The notes beneath the pieces were generated by a model, which did not search any database, was not told where the DNA came from, and saw only the letters and a list, made by a program, of their open reading frames with translations. A DNA stretch of 64,000 nucleotides from the NCBI GenBank assembly GCA_949825065.1, contig OX463859.1, forward strand, positions 6,982,217 through 7,046,216, written 5' to 3'. The translations under genes were made by a program, and so were the position numbers. Shown in pieces: positions 32,510 through 42,730 of this stretch; positions within the stretch are counted from its first letter, which is position 1; each line of letters opens with the position of its first letter. Source of the DNA: Odontocerum albicorne. Taxonomy: Eukaryota; Arthropoda; Insecta; Trichoptera; Odontoceridae.

Positions 32510-33150
32510 GAGGAGTGAAAATGTCAGATTTGGGTCTAAATAGTTTATTATATGCAAAATATATAATGATATCAGCTGATTATGAAAATAAGTGAAAGTA
32601 ATAAGAAAATAACAGCTGATTATAAAAAATGCATAGAAAGTGTTACGAAAAACGCGATCATATGAGTGGTCATAATTAATTGGTGAATATTTGGGTGTAA
32701 ATATTATAGTTTATCAAATGTGAAATATATAATGATATTTATTTAACACTTTTATTGCAAATGCAATAAGGCGGGTTTATTGCCAGGCGGCAATCTCTTC
32801 CAACCAACCAGGCAGTGGTAAATGAAGCAAGTTACATGGTAGCATAAATCATTCAAATGACTATCCATCCCCATGAAATTCATGAACACATACGTGAGCA
32901 TATTCCCACAAGCCCCACAAAGATGGACAATCACCCGAATATTCCTTTTCCTGTAAAGTGAGATATCACCAATCAAGGGAAAAGGAAGGGATGGTATCAG
33001 CGAATTATGAAAATAATTTAGCAGTTCTGGTTTACAGTGTTACGTAGAGGATTTAAGAAGTAATGTAAAAGAGTGAAAGTATAGGTTATAGAAAAGTATA
33101 GGTTAAATAAAGTTTTAGGTTATTGACCAGTGTAGGTTATAGAAAAGTGT
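32510..33150. repeat. Imperfect tandem duplication, split by a LINE
   Basis: Two diverged copies of a unit of about 180 bases lie here. Both hold ATATATAATGATAT, (T/G)ATTATGAAAATAA, AGTGTTACG and AATCATATGAGTG. The second copy is interrupted between its ATATAATGATAT and TATCAGCGAATTATG parts by the LINE at 32738-32996. Confidence 0.65.
32738..32996 (-). mobile_element. Jockey/CR1-like LINE 3' end (copy 4)
   Basis: On the minus strand it ends in AATAAAAGTGTTAAATAAAT and carries GGTTGGAAGAGATTGCCGCC. It starts near GATATCTCACTTTACAGG. The small frame shared by the long subtype is open here (32976-32752) and continues to the tail. Confidence 0.8.
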
Positions 33151-33300
33151 AATCATATGAGTGTTCACAATGTATTGGTGAACCGTGAAAGAGTAATGCA
33201 AGTTGGGGTAGTTTGCTATCTGGGAAGCATGTTTTGAGAGCTGATAAAATAGATAAATATATTGAAAGGCGTATTCCAGCAGAGAATTACGTCAACTACG

Positions 33301-33353
33301 TATGTTTGAAATGAATGGCGTGTAAGAAATATACACCATTCATTTCAAACATA
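33301..33353. repeat. Near-perfect short hairpin, 22-bp arms
   Basis: TATGTTTGAAATGAATGG with GCGTGTA is followed by a short loop and TACACCATTCATTTCAAACA with TA. The arms pair over 22 bases with one two-base bulge. Confidence 0.85.
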
Positions 33354-33566
33354 GGTGAGGAAAATATGGAATTATATTTTATATAGTTGGAGAAATTTAT
33401 TATTTTCTTGATAAATAAACTACAGAAAAACTAAATGTTTCACATGCTATAGATTCAATTTCAATGTGTCAAAAATGTTTTTCTAATTCGATCCTGTCTT
33501 ATCCTTTCTATTTTGTATTTTATTTATTTATTATTTTCTTATTTACATGACACTTAATTACATATA

Positions 33567-34518
33567 CGTGGGTCGTCCAGAAAGTAAAGAACGTTTTGGC
33601 ATAACTAAATAAAAACGAAACATATCAACACAAAACTTTATTTACAAAGTCACAGTACTTTACTCTATTTTTTAATGTAGTCGCCATAGCTGTCAAGGCA
33701 CTTATTGTAACGTGGAACCAATTTTTCAATTCCGATGTTATACTTTTCTACCGCCAAATATTTGAGCCAGGATCTCACTTCTTGTTTGAGATCTTCATCG
33801 TTTGCGAACTGTTTTCCACCAAAAAATTCCTTTAATTTCGGGAATAAGTGAAAATCACTTGGTGTCAAGTCAGGGCTATAAGGAGGATGTCCAAAAAATT
33901 CCCACTTAAGACGTTGAAGTTCTCCCTGTGTTCGTGCTGATGCATGAGGCCACGCATTGTCATGAATCTAAACCACCTTTCCCGACAAAATTCCACGTCT
34001 CTTGTTTTGGATGGCGCGTCTAAGTCGTTGGAGAGTTTCACAATATGCCTCTGAGTTTATTATGTGTCCTCTTGGCATAAACTTCACGTGGATCAAACCC
34101 TTTTGGTCCCAAAAAACTTTTTCCATTACTTTTCTGGTGTTGAGATTCGGTTTATCTTTTCCGAGCACAAATTTTTTTGTAGCCAAGGTGCTCTGTCACT
34201 ATTTCATATAGGAGCGATCGTGAAATTTGTGGAAAAGATTCATGTGCTTTGCTTAAAGTTGCCTATAAATTTCAACAAGCCGAACATTTCGTGCATTCAG
34301 AAAACGAATGATACTGCGCACTTCACATTTGGCGGGATTATCGATGGGCACAGCCATTTTGAAAGGTTACAGAACAAACACGCACGACCATTCAGCAACA
34401 AAATTCGGCTCGCACTGAAACGAGAGAAGGAGTTAACTGGCGCGCATACGATTGCGGTGGTGGGGAATCGGCGCAGGGCGTGGTGCGCAATCGTTCTTTA
34501 CTTTCTGGACGCACCTAG
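33567..34518 (-). mobile_element. Internally deleted mariner with both terminal repeats
   Basis: The ends CGTGGGTCGTCCAGAAAGTA and CTAGGTGCGTCCAGAAAGTA (the latter on the minus strand) match closely and continue into AAGAACG. TA flanks both sides (33565-33566 and 34519-34520). At 952 bp it is about 340 bp shorter than an intact mariner. The 3' terminal repeat of the fragment at 3051-3480 belongs to the same family. Confidence 0.88.
33665..34357 (-). pseudogene. mariner transposase, internal deletion and frameshifts
   Basis: The start at 34357 gives MAVPIDNPAKCEVRSIIRFL, the usual N-terminus of this mariner group. After about 35 codons a stop appears and the reading jumps to KFVLGKDKPNLNTRKVMEKV, missing most of the DNA-binding half and the first catalytic Asp. 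The segment 34186-33968 keeps FWDQKGLIHVKFMPRGHIIN and RRAIQNKRRGILS. The C-terminal frame (33868-33665) has TPSDFHLFPKLKEFFGG with the third catalytic Asp and ends KCLDSYGDYIKK. The remaining coding length, 693 bases, is two thirds of normal. It is clearly inactive. Confidence 0.88.
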
Positions 34519-34769
34519 TACATTCAAGGTGTGGGCTGAAAAACATCTGGTGTCCCCGTGGGGTGTATCTTGGCCGGGGGGATGTTATTAGATGAGCCCA
34601 GACCTTTTGATAGCTTCTGTTTTTTAATGTATTATCTTTTTGATGTGTTCTTGAAATGTGTCTAAATGTATTATGTACATACTATGTTGCTATCAATTAA
34701 CCTGTATTTATTTATTTATTTTATATTTATTTATTAAATGTGAAAAACAATAAAAAAGCCATTTTAAGT

Positions 34770-34875
34770 GAGCACTCAATTTATATAATGTATACTCGTA
34801 TATTTGGGTTTGTTGCCTTTCATTTATCGTGCCTTTTGTAAACTAAGCTTTTGCCTGTTTTCTCATGGCATATAA
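34770..34875 (-). repeat. Dispersed retroposon-like repeat (copy 4, short)
   Basis: The minus strand has AAAAGCTTAGTTTACAAAAG, a diverged form of the family's AAGCCTAGTTTACTGGGG block, and AAAGGCAACAAACCC. It lies in the presumed intron upstream of the receptor exon. Confidence 0.55.
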
Positions 34876-35326
34876 ATATAAAGAATTAGTTGTTGCTTTT
34901 TGCCGGTAGTTGATAAATTATTCAACACCTTTACCACAAATTCTCATCGTCCTGATAAGTAATGAGATCTAATAATAAATATAATATGTACCACGTAAGG
35001 CAACCCTTAGCGTATTTCATAATTTCAGAGAAATTAATAGCCTTTTGAAAATGTATCTTAAGATTAAATTTTATATTTCTATAACAATTTGCCTTTGATT
35101 AAAGATTGTTTATAGTTGAGGAAAATTGTTTCTGTATAAAATATATATGATATTTAATATAAAAAATAAATTGCGATAAACAACATTAAAGATTCCATAA
35201 CACTTATTCAAAAATGACTCGGGGGGAAAGTGGGTATTAGAGTCAAGAGCTTTACTTAATTAATTAATTATTTTTTCCGATAATTTTAATGGATGTTTAC
35301 AAGAAAAAAAAATGTTTATTTAATTT

Positions 35327-35341
35327 TTTTCCTCTTTACAG
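35327..35341 (+). promoter_or_regulatory. 3' splice acceptor of the receptor exon
   Basis: A T/C-rich tract (TTTTTTTCCTCTTTACAG) ends in AG at 35340-35341. It is the best acceptor upstream of the ATG and implies at least one upstream exon holding more 5' leader. Confidence 0.7.
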
Positions 35342-35595
35342 ATTGTCGCGCTGATTCCTGTGGGAGCATAAAAAAATAATAAACTTTCTAAATATGACTA
35401 CAGGAAAGGAAACATTTCTACGCAGAAAAATACGTTTTAAATTAAATAAAAAAAGTTATACTTAAATAGAAATGAGAAAGCTTTGAAACTGAAAAAAATA
35501 TATTTAAAAAAAAATGTACCTGAGAAAATAACTAAGACGAAAGATATAATGAGCTTCTTTGTATTTAAAGTAAAGTAGAAAGAAAAAAAAACAAA
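35342..35595 (+). promoter_or_regulatory. 5' leader with four upstream ORFs
   Basis: Four ATG-started short frames precede the main start, and all close before it. They are 35394-35465 (23 codons), 35472-35486 (4), 35514-35531 (5) and 35549-35578 (9). The leader is A-rich. Upstream frames of this kind commonly lower translation of the main frame; that effect is inference here. It assumes this leader is in the mature transcript. Confidence 0.6.
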
Positions 35596-36539
35596 ATGGA
35601 TAGACAAAGTTCGAGTTTTTTACCAAATGCCAATGGTGGATTTGTCCCTGATCTGATAAGTGAAAGAATCTACAATCATGAAAACTTCTTTAACCATACT
35701 ACAGTCCAAGAAACATGGACTACAGAAAATCTTCCTATGACAACGGAACACATTGCAACAATAGATGCCTTGGATCCAACGCAGTTTTTAGCAAGTCCAG
35801 AACCCAACCTTCCATTCCACAATGCATCCTTCTATTCAGAGCAGAACAATAGCTTATTTATCTTTGATGATGCTTATAATGTCTCAAATAGCGGTTCTGT
35901 CTTGTATAACCCTTGGTATAACATAGTATTGAAAACAATAAAAAGTAGTATCATGGTATTTATAATACTTGCAGCTCTTTTTGGTAATTTGTTAGTAATA
36001 GTTTCAGTGATGCGTCATCGAAAACTTCGTGTCATCACTAACTACTTTGTGGTATCTTTGGCTTTCGCTGACATGCTTGTTGCCATCTGGGCTATGTGTT
36101 TTAACTTCAGTGTTGAACTAACTAACGGCAAGTGGTTGTTTGGTTACTTCATGTGTGATGTTTGGAACTCCATGGATGTTTATTTTAGTACAGCTTCTAT
36201 ATTGCATCTTTGTTGCATATCAGTAGATCGATATTACGCGATAGTTCAACCTTTGGATTATCCTCTGATCATGACAACTGGAAGGTTGGGTGTTATGCTG
36301 GCTGTGGTTTGGTGCAGTCCAGCGTTAGTTTCCTTCCTTCCTATCTTCATGGAGTGGTACACGACTGACGAGCATCTAGAGTTCAGGAAGAATCATCCGA
36401 ATGTGTGTGGTTTTACAGTGAATAGACCTTATGCAGTGATATCTTCAAGTGTCAGTTTTTGGGTGCCAGGAGTGATCATGCTCTTCATGTACTACAGGAT
36501 TTACATGGAAGCTGATAGACAGGAAAGGATGCTTTACAG
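35596..36539 (+). CDS. Octbeta2R: Beta-adrenergic-like octopamine receptor, N-terminus to TM5 (one exon)
   Basis: This is a class A G-protein-coupled receptor of the insect OctbetaR group, which binds octopamine at the plasma membrane and raises cAMP through Gs. The exon encodes 314 codons plus two bases. Residues 1-112 are extracellular, with N-glycosylation sequons at N33, N76, N84 and N95. TM1 has GN131. TM2 has LAFAD159, the sodium-site Asp. C187 and C271 are the disulfide pair. D194 is the amine-binding Asp of TM3, followed by DRY (211-213). TM4 has W239. TM5 has serines 283, 284 and 287 and P291. The runs [27 protein letters not shown] and EADRQER favour Octbeta2R over the beta-1 and beta-3 types, as recalled. 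The ATG context is ACAAAATGG. The exon ends at a phase-2 GTGAGT donor; TM6, TM7 and the tail are not seen in this window. No stop or frameshift is present, unlike every other long coding remnant around it. Confidence 0.9.
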
Positions 36540-36545
36540 GTGAGT
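36540..36545 (+). promoter_or_regulatory. 5' splice donor of the receptor exon
   Basis: TTTACAG is followed by GTGAGT, a strong consensus donor. Reading through instead would give a stop two codons later in the intron, so splicing is needed to reach TM6 and TM7. The split codon is AG plus one base (Arg or Ser), consistent with the YRS junction recalled for Octbeta2R. Confidence 0.85.
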
Positions 36546-36739
36546 CTTTTTTGTTTTTCTTTAAAATTTATTTTTCTTTGAATATCAACTTTCAGATCGA
36601 TTTGTTTATCTAAATAAATGTCTGAGCTTAAGTTCAATATTATAAGAAAATAAAAAAACATTCAAAGGCTCCGATGGGCGTTGAATTGGAATGTGACTGG
36701 GGTACATAAGAACTCTAGATATAAATCAATCCAACAAAC

Positions 36740-37135
36740 TATTCCTTTAAAACCATGGTTTAATACAATAAGAATTATCAAGATGGAGTCTCTGTCATAT
36801 GTCGTTTACAGGTGGGCCACTACGTGGTGACTAGTCATCTTTGCAAAATGGGTATTGTGGAAAATCCCGACTGCGAGTGTGGTCTGGGTGATGAAACTAT
36901 AGACCATGTGTTTTTCGGTTGTCCTTTGCAAAAAAGATTTAATTTACTAAAAGCCGTATTTTTGGCGCGTCCTATGAAAGTTGCGTTTCTTCTTTCTTCG
37001 AGGAACTTTTCCACTTATAGATCGATTGTTAATTTTTTTAAGCTTAATCAGTTGAAACTTAATGCTCTTGAATTGTATTTTTTTTTATTGGTGTATTATA
37101 CATATATTGACTCATATAATTGCATAATGTCTTGA
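36740..37135 (+). pseudogene. Non-LTR retrotransposon C-terminus with CCHC-like knuckle
   Basis: The frame reads GHYVVTSHLCKMGIVENPDC, then ECGLGDETIDHVFFGCPLQK. The C-x-C-x7-H-x4-C pattern with the preceding GH....HL.K...V..P.C block is the C-terminal zinc knuckle known after the reverse transcriptase (or RNase H) of several non-LTR clades, such as Jockey/Loa/R1-like ones. No polymerase remains. It ends at TGA 37133-37135 and lies in the intron after the receptor exon, in the same orientation. Confidence 0.7.
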
Positions 37136-37320
37136 ATTTGATGGCACAAATCATCCTTGTTTGGGTGGATTGCCTAATAAGAACAAAAAACCTTTCTCTC
37201 AAAGGCATTTAGAACTCTGTCTTCCTGTTTTGTAACTGTCCAAGTCTTCTATGCCTGAGTAATAACAAGCCTTAACAAAGTTGACTTTTTAATGTAATTT
37301 TCGATTATTGTTATTGTATA

Positions 37321-37404
37321 TTAAAATATGATTATATCTGAAGTAAAAACGTTACAAACAAAATTATTTGTAAAGTTTTTATTTCAGATATAATCATATT
37401 TTAA
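37321..37404. repeat. Near-perfect hairpin with 38-bp arms
   Basis: The left arm (37321-37358) begins TTAAAATATGATTATATCTG. The right arm (37367-37404) is its reverse complement with only two mismatches. The loop is 8 bases. It lies in the presumed receptor intron. Confidence 0.93.
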
Positions 37405-37479
37405 TTATTTAATTTGATTAATTTCTGAGCACAGGACATGACTTGGCACAGTATAATTAGTATCTTAACGTATGTCCTA

Positions 37480-38039
37480 GTAGGACGTGCTGATGATGTT
37501 GTTGTTGACATCTCTGTATTCGCTTTAGTCGAACTCTGTGTTCCTTTTCGTTCGGGGTCATCAATTTAGCGGGATGCTTAATTTGATACGTCGTGATGAT
37601 TTTGATTTGTTTGTATTTAAAATAAAATACGTCGATTCAGGAATGCGATAAAAGTGAGAGTGAATAGTCGGTAAATAATAAACAGAAATGAATGGTCAAG
37701 CGAATAATAACAAGTGCTCTTTATTCATCGATAAGTAGGTATATATAGAATTTCAGAACGGGGCGCGTGAATGCGTCCGCGGTATATCTCGATCTCACTC
37801 CTGCGCGTGCTGAGGTGGTCGCAAGCGCTGCGGATACTACAGTGGGTAGGATATTTATTGTCGAAACGGCGAGACGGCGTGATATGTTCTCTTTCTACCT
37901 TGGAATGCGATGTAAATATTATTTGCGTGTAAACAGTGTTGACGTTTCTGGTATGTGACAATTGTAGATATCCAGAGGTTGATTCATCGGTCGTTGACCC
38001 TGCATGTTGACAATATTTTAGGGACGTGGGTACCCTACA
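37480..38039 (-). mobile_element. Gypsy-like LTR with leader and gag start (copy 2)
   Basis: The LTR begins on the minus strand with TGTAGGGTACCCACGTCC at 38039. After it comes a block with GATGACCCCGAACGAAAAGG, a likely primer-binding region, and then ATGTCAACAACAACATCATC, the start of a short gag-like frame. The 56530 copy has the same order. The rest of gag and all of pol are absent. The ORF pair on both strands inside the LTR (37725-37961) is not a gene. Confidence 0.65.
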
Positions 38040-38459
38040 GTATTAAAGATTCTTAAGAAAATGCTATTTTTCAAATTGAAAATTCATGTCTTCTGGGTAA
38101 ATTCTGAATGGAAAGTATGTAGGAAAGGTTGTATTCCACGGCAAAATACTTGCCCTGTCATACGTAGGGGGTGAACAACATTAGCGTGTCGATGGAAATT
38201 GTGCCCATAAGACCTGCAATATCAGTCCGATTTAAGTGCACCTTACTCCCACATCGGATAAATGAAGCGGACGTGGGTAAGTTGTGGAGATTTGGCTGGG
38301 GTTGTGAGGAGAAACAATAAAGAAAGGAAAGTAAAGAAATTTAAATATATTAATGTTATATATTATATTTACAATACGTTACATATTAATATATTTATAA
38401 TTTTATATGTTACACACGTTTATATATTCATAAAGAAAGAAAGGGTAAAGATATATGCT
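38040..38459. other. No gene recognised
   Basis: AT-rich sequence without supported features. Confidence 0.4.
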
Positions 38460-38895
38460 TCTTCTAATTCTTCTTATTTTAGGCCTTTTGGCCTGTTATG
38501 GTCCTGCATCATTGTTTCCCTCTTGTGACGTCGACTGCCAGCTGTCTTTCCATCTTTTGGGAGGTCGTCCTGGAGGTCTGCTTGCTTGGGGGATACTGTC
38601 CCTGGGCATTCTTACGGTTCTTGGTTCCGCCATTCTGGATACATGTTCGTTCCAGAACCTTCTTCTCTGTCGTTCCCATCTGACAATATCTTCAACTTCG
38701 CACATCCTTCGGATTTCTGTGTTTCGTACTCTATCACGAAGGGTTTTGCCAGCGATACTCCTAAATACCTTTTTGGTTCTGACAGTGTCAGCTCTGGACT
38801 CTATGCTGTATGTCATTATGGGGCGGACACAGGTCTTGTATATCCTCACCTTGCTTTGGATGTTCATATACTTGTTTTTTCAGATAGTGTTCTTT
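38460..38895 (-). pseudogene. RTE-type LINE reverse transcriptase C-terminus
   Basis: The minus-strand frame at 38867-38496 reads MNIQSKVRIYKTCVRPIMTY, then RSIAGKTLRDRVRNTEIRRM, CEVEDIVRWERQRRRFWNEH and RPPGRPPKRWKDSWQSTSQE. These are ordered blocks of the C-terminal part of an RTE-like LINE protein. The frame is open over 123 codons but lacks the catalytic core, so it is a 5'-truncated copy. A related one lies at 47110-47395 on the plus strand. Confidence 0.8.
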
Positions 38896-40289
38896 AAACA
38901 TCCGGAAATAGCTAATATATAAATAAAGATATATACGTGTATATACACACAAAAAATAATATGTTATATTGTATTATAATGTAAGACGAAATTGAAAGGG
39001 GGGCGTAATAGCGTTACTTTATGATATATATTTTACATAGATACATCAAGGGTTTAAAAATGTATGTATTTCGTGCGCTTTACACAATTCTGAGCCAATC
39101 GTTGCTGACCGGAAAGAAAGGGTTGTGTTGTTTTTTTTCATTGTTTGTGACTGGGGAGTCATAATATATATGCTCACAAGGAAAAGGAAACCCTTAAAAC
39201 TTCTTTGTCGACGGTCGTGGTCTAACGTTTGACATTCCAGCTAAGCAAGCGGTCGCAGCTGATTGGATTCCTAGCGGGCTCACTTCCGGACTGGATTTAC
39301 ACTTTTTTACATTTGGCTCATGTTTTTTTCAGCAGCTTATATTCTGTTTATTACAGATTTTTATTGTATTATTTAGCAACACTTTTTGGGAGGTATTCAG
39401 ATTTATGTCTGAATAAATATTTCGAGGGAAGAGTAAACAAGACAAGACAGTAAGACATAAAGTGAGAGAATGTAATGACTGATTTTCAAATTCAGATCGT
39501 TTGTACGGGAATTAAAACTGTTCAAAATTCATACACCAGGGTTTACAGTTTAACACCAGGACAACGTAGTTCTCAATAACATATTATTGAGGCTTTTTTA
39601 TACCATATCCGTCCTTTCCAGATTTTTTTTGTATTTTTAGAGTCTTTACTGCTCTAAATATAATATTATAAAGTTATATTTTTCGTACTTTTATAACTTT
39701 AAGAATATAAAGTTGCTTAAATTCATATTTGTGTCATATAACCTATTAAGAGACACAATTTACTTTTAATAATAATGATTATTATTCATTCTTTGGCATT
39801 GTTTATTGACGTTGAATCACCCCCATGGGTGCTTTAATTCCCTTTTAAAGCTTCCAGATTACCTTTAGTATGCAGCTCTACTGGCAAACTATTCCCAAGA
39901 GGATGCCTAAAACCATGACTGGACTTGGAAGTTCAATTGAGACCAAATATTGAATAATGATTTTGTGTGTTTCAATGATTTACACTTTGGCTTTGCGACC
40001 ACAAATATACTTTTTGACACTTTGATTCCAACAGCAAAGTGTTTTTTTTTACACATGTGTATGCATGTTTAAGGTACTTCTCTATATTAAGAACTCTTTA
40101 GCATATAACTATCACACCTTGGCCTCAAAGGGAACTCTGGAGTAGAGGGAGGATAGGTGACCTCATTGAAAAGGGTTTTAAAATTGGTGCATCGTGTGTG
40201 GATGGAACGTGACATTGTTATCACTCAGAAATGCTCTTAAGAATGTATGGAAATGTAATGCAATATAGACATGGAAATTATAATTTGTT
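38896..40289. other. Mostly unassigned; tRNA-like fragment near 39215-39290
   Basis: GTCGTGGTCTAACGTTTGAC resembles the head of a tRNA-derived SINE, but the B-box side is degraded. A 74-codon frame at 39229 has no motif. Nothing else is supported. Confidence 0.35.
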
Positions 40290-40768
40290 TTATCAAACAC
40301 TGTTTATTCCACTTTTTGTGGACATGCAATACTTTTTCTTGACTTTTGTCAAATACTCAGAATTTATATCAAAGACTGAGGTTACCAATTATCCAAGTAA
40401 AATTATGTGACAGAATATATTATCTTGAGGTTCTAGGAAATTGAATATGTATTTAATTACCATTATATTACTTCATTATAATTCAAATTAATTACATAGC
40501 CCCATGCGCAATATAAATATGATGCTATGTTCAAAATTATAGCGAGATTGTACGCAATAACATTTTGGATTTTCTCCCTCAAAAACTGATAATATCATTA
40601 AAGAAAATGAGCCAAACAGCGTGAATTTTTTTGAAATTTCCCCAAAAACTAATAATTTCGTGTAAGAAAACGAGCCGTTTCGTTTAAGAAATTATGCATG
40701 TACTTTATGTTAGAATTCCTATGGAGAGCAGGGCCAACGCCCCCATCGCCATTTAAATCAAAGAAGTG

Positions 40769-40804
40769 TAACTATAATACTGAAGAATTTCAGTATTATA
40801 GTTA
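40769..40804. repeat. Perfect 16-bp palindrome with 4-base loop
   Basis: TAACTATAATACTGAA, GAAT, TTCAGTATTATAGTTA. The arms pair without mismatch. Confidence 0.9.
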
Positions 40805-41459
40805 AGCTAGTTTAATTTAAATTACACTGAAGAATTTCATTTTTTGTCATTCTTTATGCCGTGCCATCAAAAAACCGTATGTATGCCACCTAGTGTCACG
40901 CATGTCATAGGTCGCCGACAGCTGGTCTCGTGTCAAAGATTAGAAATATACGAGTACTTCAATGGCCTAAAACAGGTAGCGAAGGATTCACATTCTGTTG
41001 ACATTATTTCGCGTATTTAATAATCTCAATTATCCTTTATATGTCTTTGCGAAAAATCCAGTTTCTCTCAAAACATGAATTGTTATCGAAGATGAGGCGA
41101 ATGAGAGACTACCTTTGCGTATCAACACATTACACCACATTTTATACATCTTTATTTATGGTTCACTTAGTGCAACTGTTTTTTTATGGTTCACATTTCA
41201 TTTACGGTTTTATTTACATCTTTATTTACGGTTCACTTAGTGCAACTGTAGAACAAACTTTCAAAATTTACCAAATTCTCACCTTCCTTTTTAATGTTCA
41301 AGAGAGGTTTGAACAAATGTATTTCTTTACTTTTAATATCTTTACATACTCATTTTTCTTTGTTTCTCTTCCTTATCGTTTACTCAAGTTCTACTACCAT
41401 TATGGGTATAGACTAGTCGTTTATTTATTTTTCTTACTTAAATTTAAACATATTATAAT

Positions 41460-41975
41460 ATATTATTTATAGTTAAGGCATTAACATTGTGGAGGTTTAA
41501 AGACATTGTAATTTGTTTTATCAAACACTGTTTATTCCACTTTATGTAACGGTATAATCCTACCGGTTTCAAGGCTTTCACATCATCATTAGGGGAGCAC
41601 AAACAAGACTCGAAACCGGTAGGGTTATACCGTTCAATTGCTTCATAAAGCTGTATTTTTGTAACGGTATAACCCTACCGATTTCAAGGGTTTTACCTCA
41701 TCATTAGGGAGCACAAACAAGACTCGAAACCGGTTGGGTTATACCGTTCAATTGCTTCATAAAGCTGTATTGTTCACCTATATATCTTAACACGTAAATG
41801 CAGATCATTCAGGGGTATGATTCTACCAATATCAATTCCCTTTGAGGTGCACCTCATCATCAGAGGAACACAAACAAGACTTAATGATAAGGTGAAAGCC
41901 TTGGAACCGGTAGGGTTATACCGTTACAAAAAGTGGAATGAACAGTGTTTGATAAAACAAATTATAATAAATTTA
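41460..41975. mobile_element. Penelope-like terminal blocks, repeated and inverted
   Basis: A minus copy with its tail (41462-41612) is followed by a short plus piece (CGAAACCGGTAGGGTTATAC). That pair of pieces, with the linker CAATTGCTTCATAAAGCTGT, is then duplicated (41600-41760). A plus copy ends the cluster (41870-41970). The duplication shows repeated rearrangement at this site. Confidence 0.7.
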
Positions 41976-42504
41976 AAAATTAAAAAAAACATCTCTTTAT
42001 GGATTAAAACAGTTAAATGTGTTCAAACTGAGCTAGTAAGTTATGTAGAAGAAATTCCTGTATAACAATAAGGCGGCCAAATGTACCATGTTTAACCACG
42101 TGCACAAATAATATAAATACATTTTTTTAAATCCGTTTGGACGCTACAATACACCCATGTGGCTCAAATATTTAAAAATTCGAAATTATGACTAAAATTT
42201 TGGTGATGTTTAAATGAAAATATGTTTTCAATAAAAATTCATGTAAAATTTCAATATGATGTAAACATGTTATTGTCAACATGAGTTCCAGATAACTTGG
42301 ACCGTAGGTGAATACTACCTTCACTATAATTTTACGTAAATAACACAGTAAAAACCTGTTAATTCAAAATAAAGGAATCTTTATTATAAAAAAAAAACAA
42401 ATTAAGAATTACACTATAAAAAAAAACGATTGAAATTCGCATTGTACTTCCTAAACGCTTGAAACATTTAGGCCATTTTTTTCTTACTATGAAAATAATT
42501 GTAA
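41976..42504. other. No gene recognised
   Basis: AT-rich sequence without supported features. Confidence 0.4.
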
Positions 42505-42730
42505 TGTATTACACTTTTGTTGTATACAGTGCATCCTGGTGGATCTATTGTCATTGCCATCTTCCAGCCAACTTTTTTTTTAAAGATGTCTTGAGTAAAA
42601 ACTAGGATGCAATTCTTTTTGGAAATACATTGATTCGAACGAGAATCGAATTCGCTACATCCGAATGAGCAGACAAGCGTCTTACTAATAGGTCACGGAG
42701 AAATTCTCCTATACAATAATGTAGGTTAAG
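42505..42730 (-). mobile_element. tRNA-derived SINE (copy 5)
   Basis: The minus strand reads CGTGACCTATTAGTAAGACG for the head, GTAGCGAATTCGATTCTCG for the B-box side, and a tail with GTTGGCTGGAAGATGGCAAT. Then comes CACCAGGATGCACTGTATAC and AAAGTGTAATACATT, the complete SINE order. Confidence 0.65.

Noticed and set aside
34064..34591. 175-codon plus-strand ORF
   Set aside because: It is antisense to the decayed mariner transposase and its terminal repeat.
37321..37404. Canonical microRNA precursor
   Set aside because: Pairing is too perfect and long for a typical insect pre-miRNA, and no expression evidence is available; kept as a hairpin repeat and a finding instead.
37725..37961. Overlapping plus and minus ORFs of 63-78 codons
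   Set aside because: Both lie inside an LTR repeat. A related frame (11338-11559) occurs in another LTR copy, so it reflects repeat sequence, not a gene.
41041..41472. 143-codon plus-strand ORF rich in Phe and Tyr
   Set aside because: It comprises short direct repeats (GTTCACTTAGTGCAACTG twice) in AT-rich DNA and reads into a Penelope tail. No motif.
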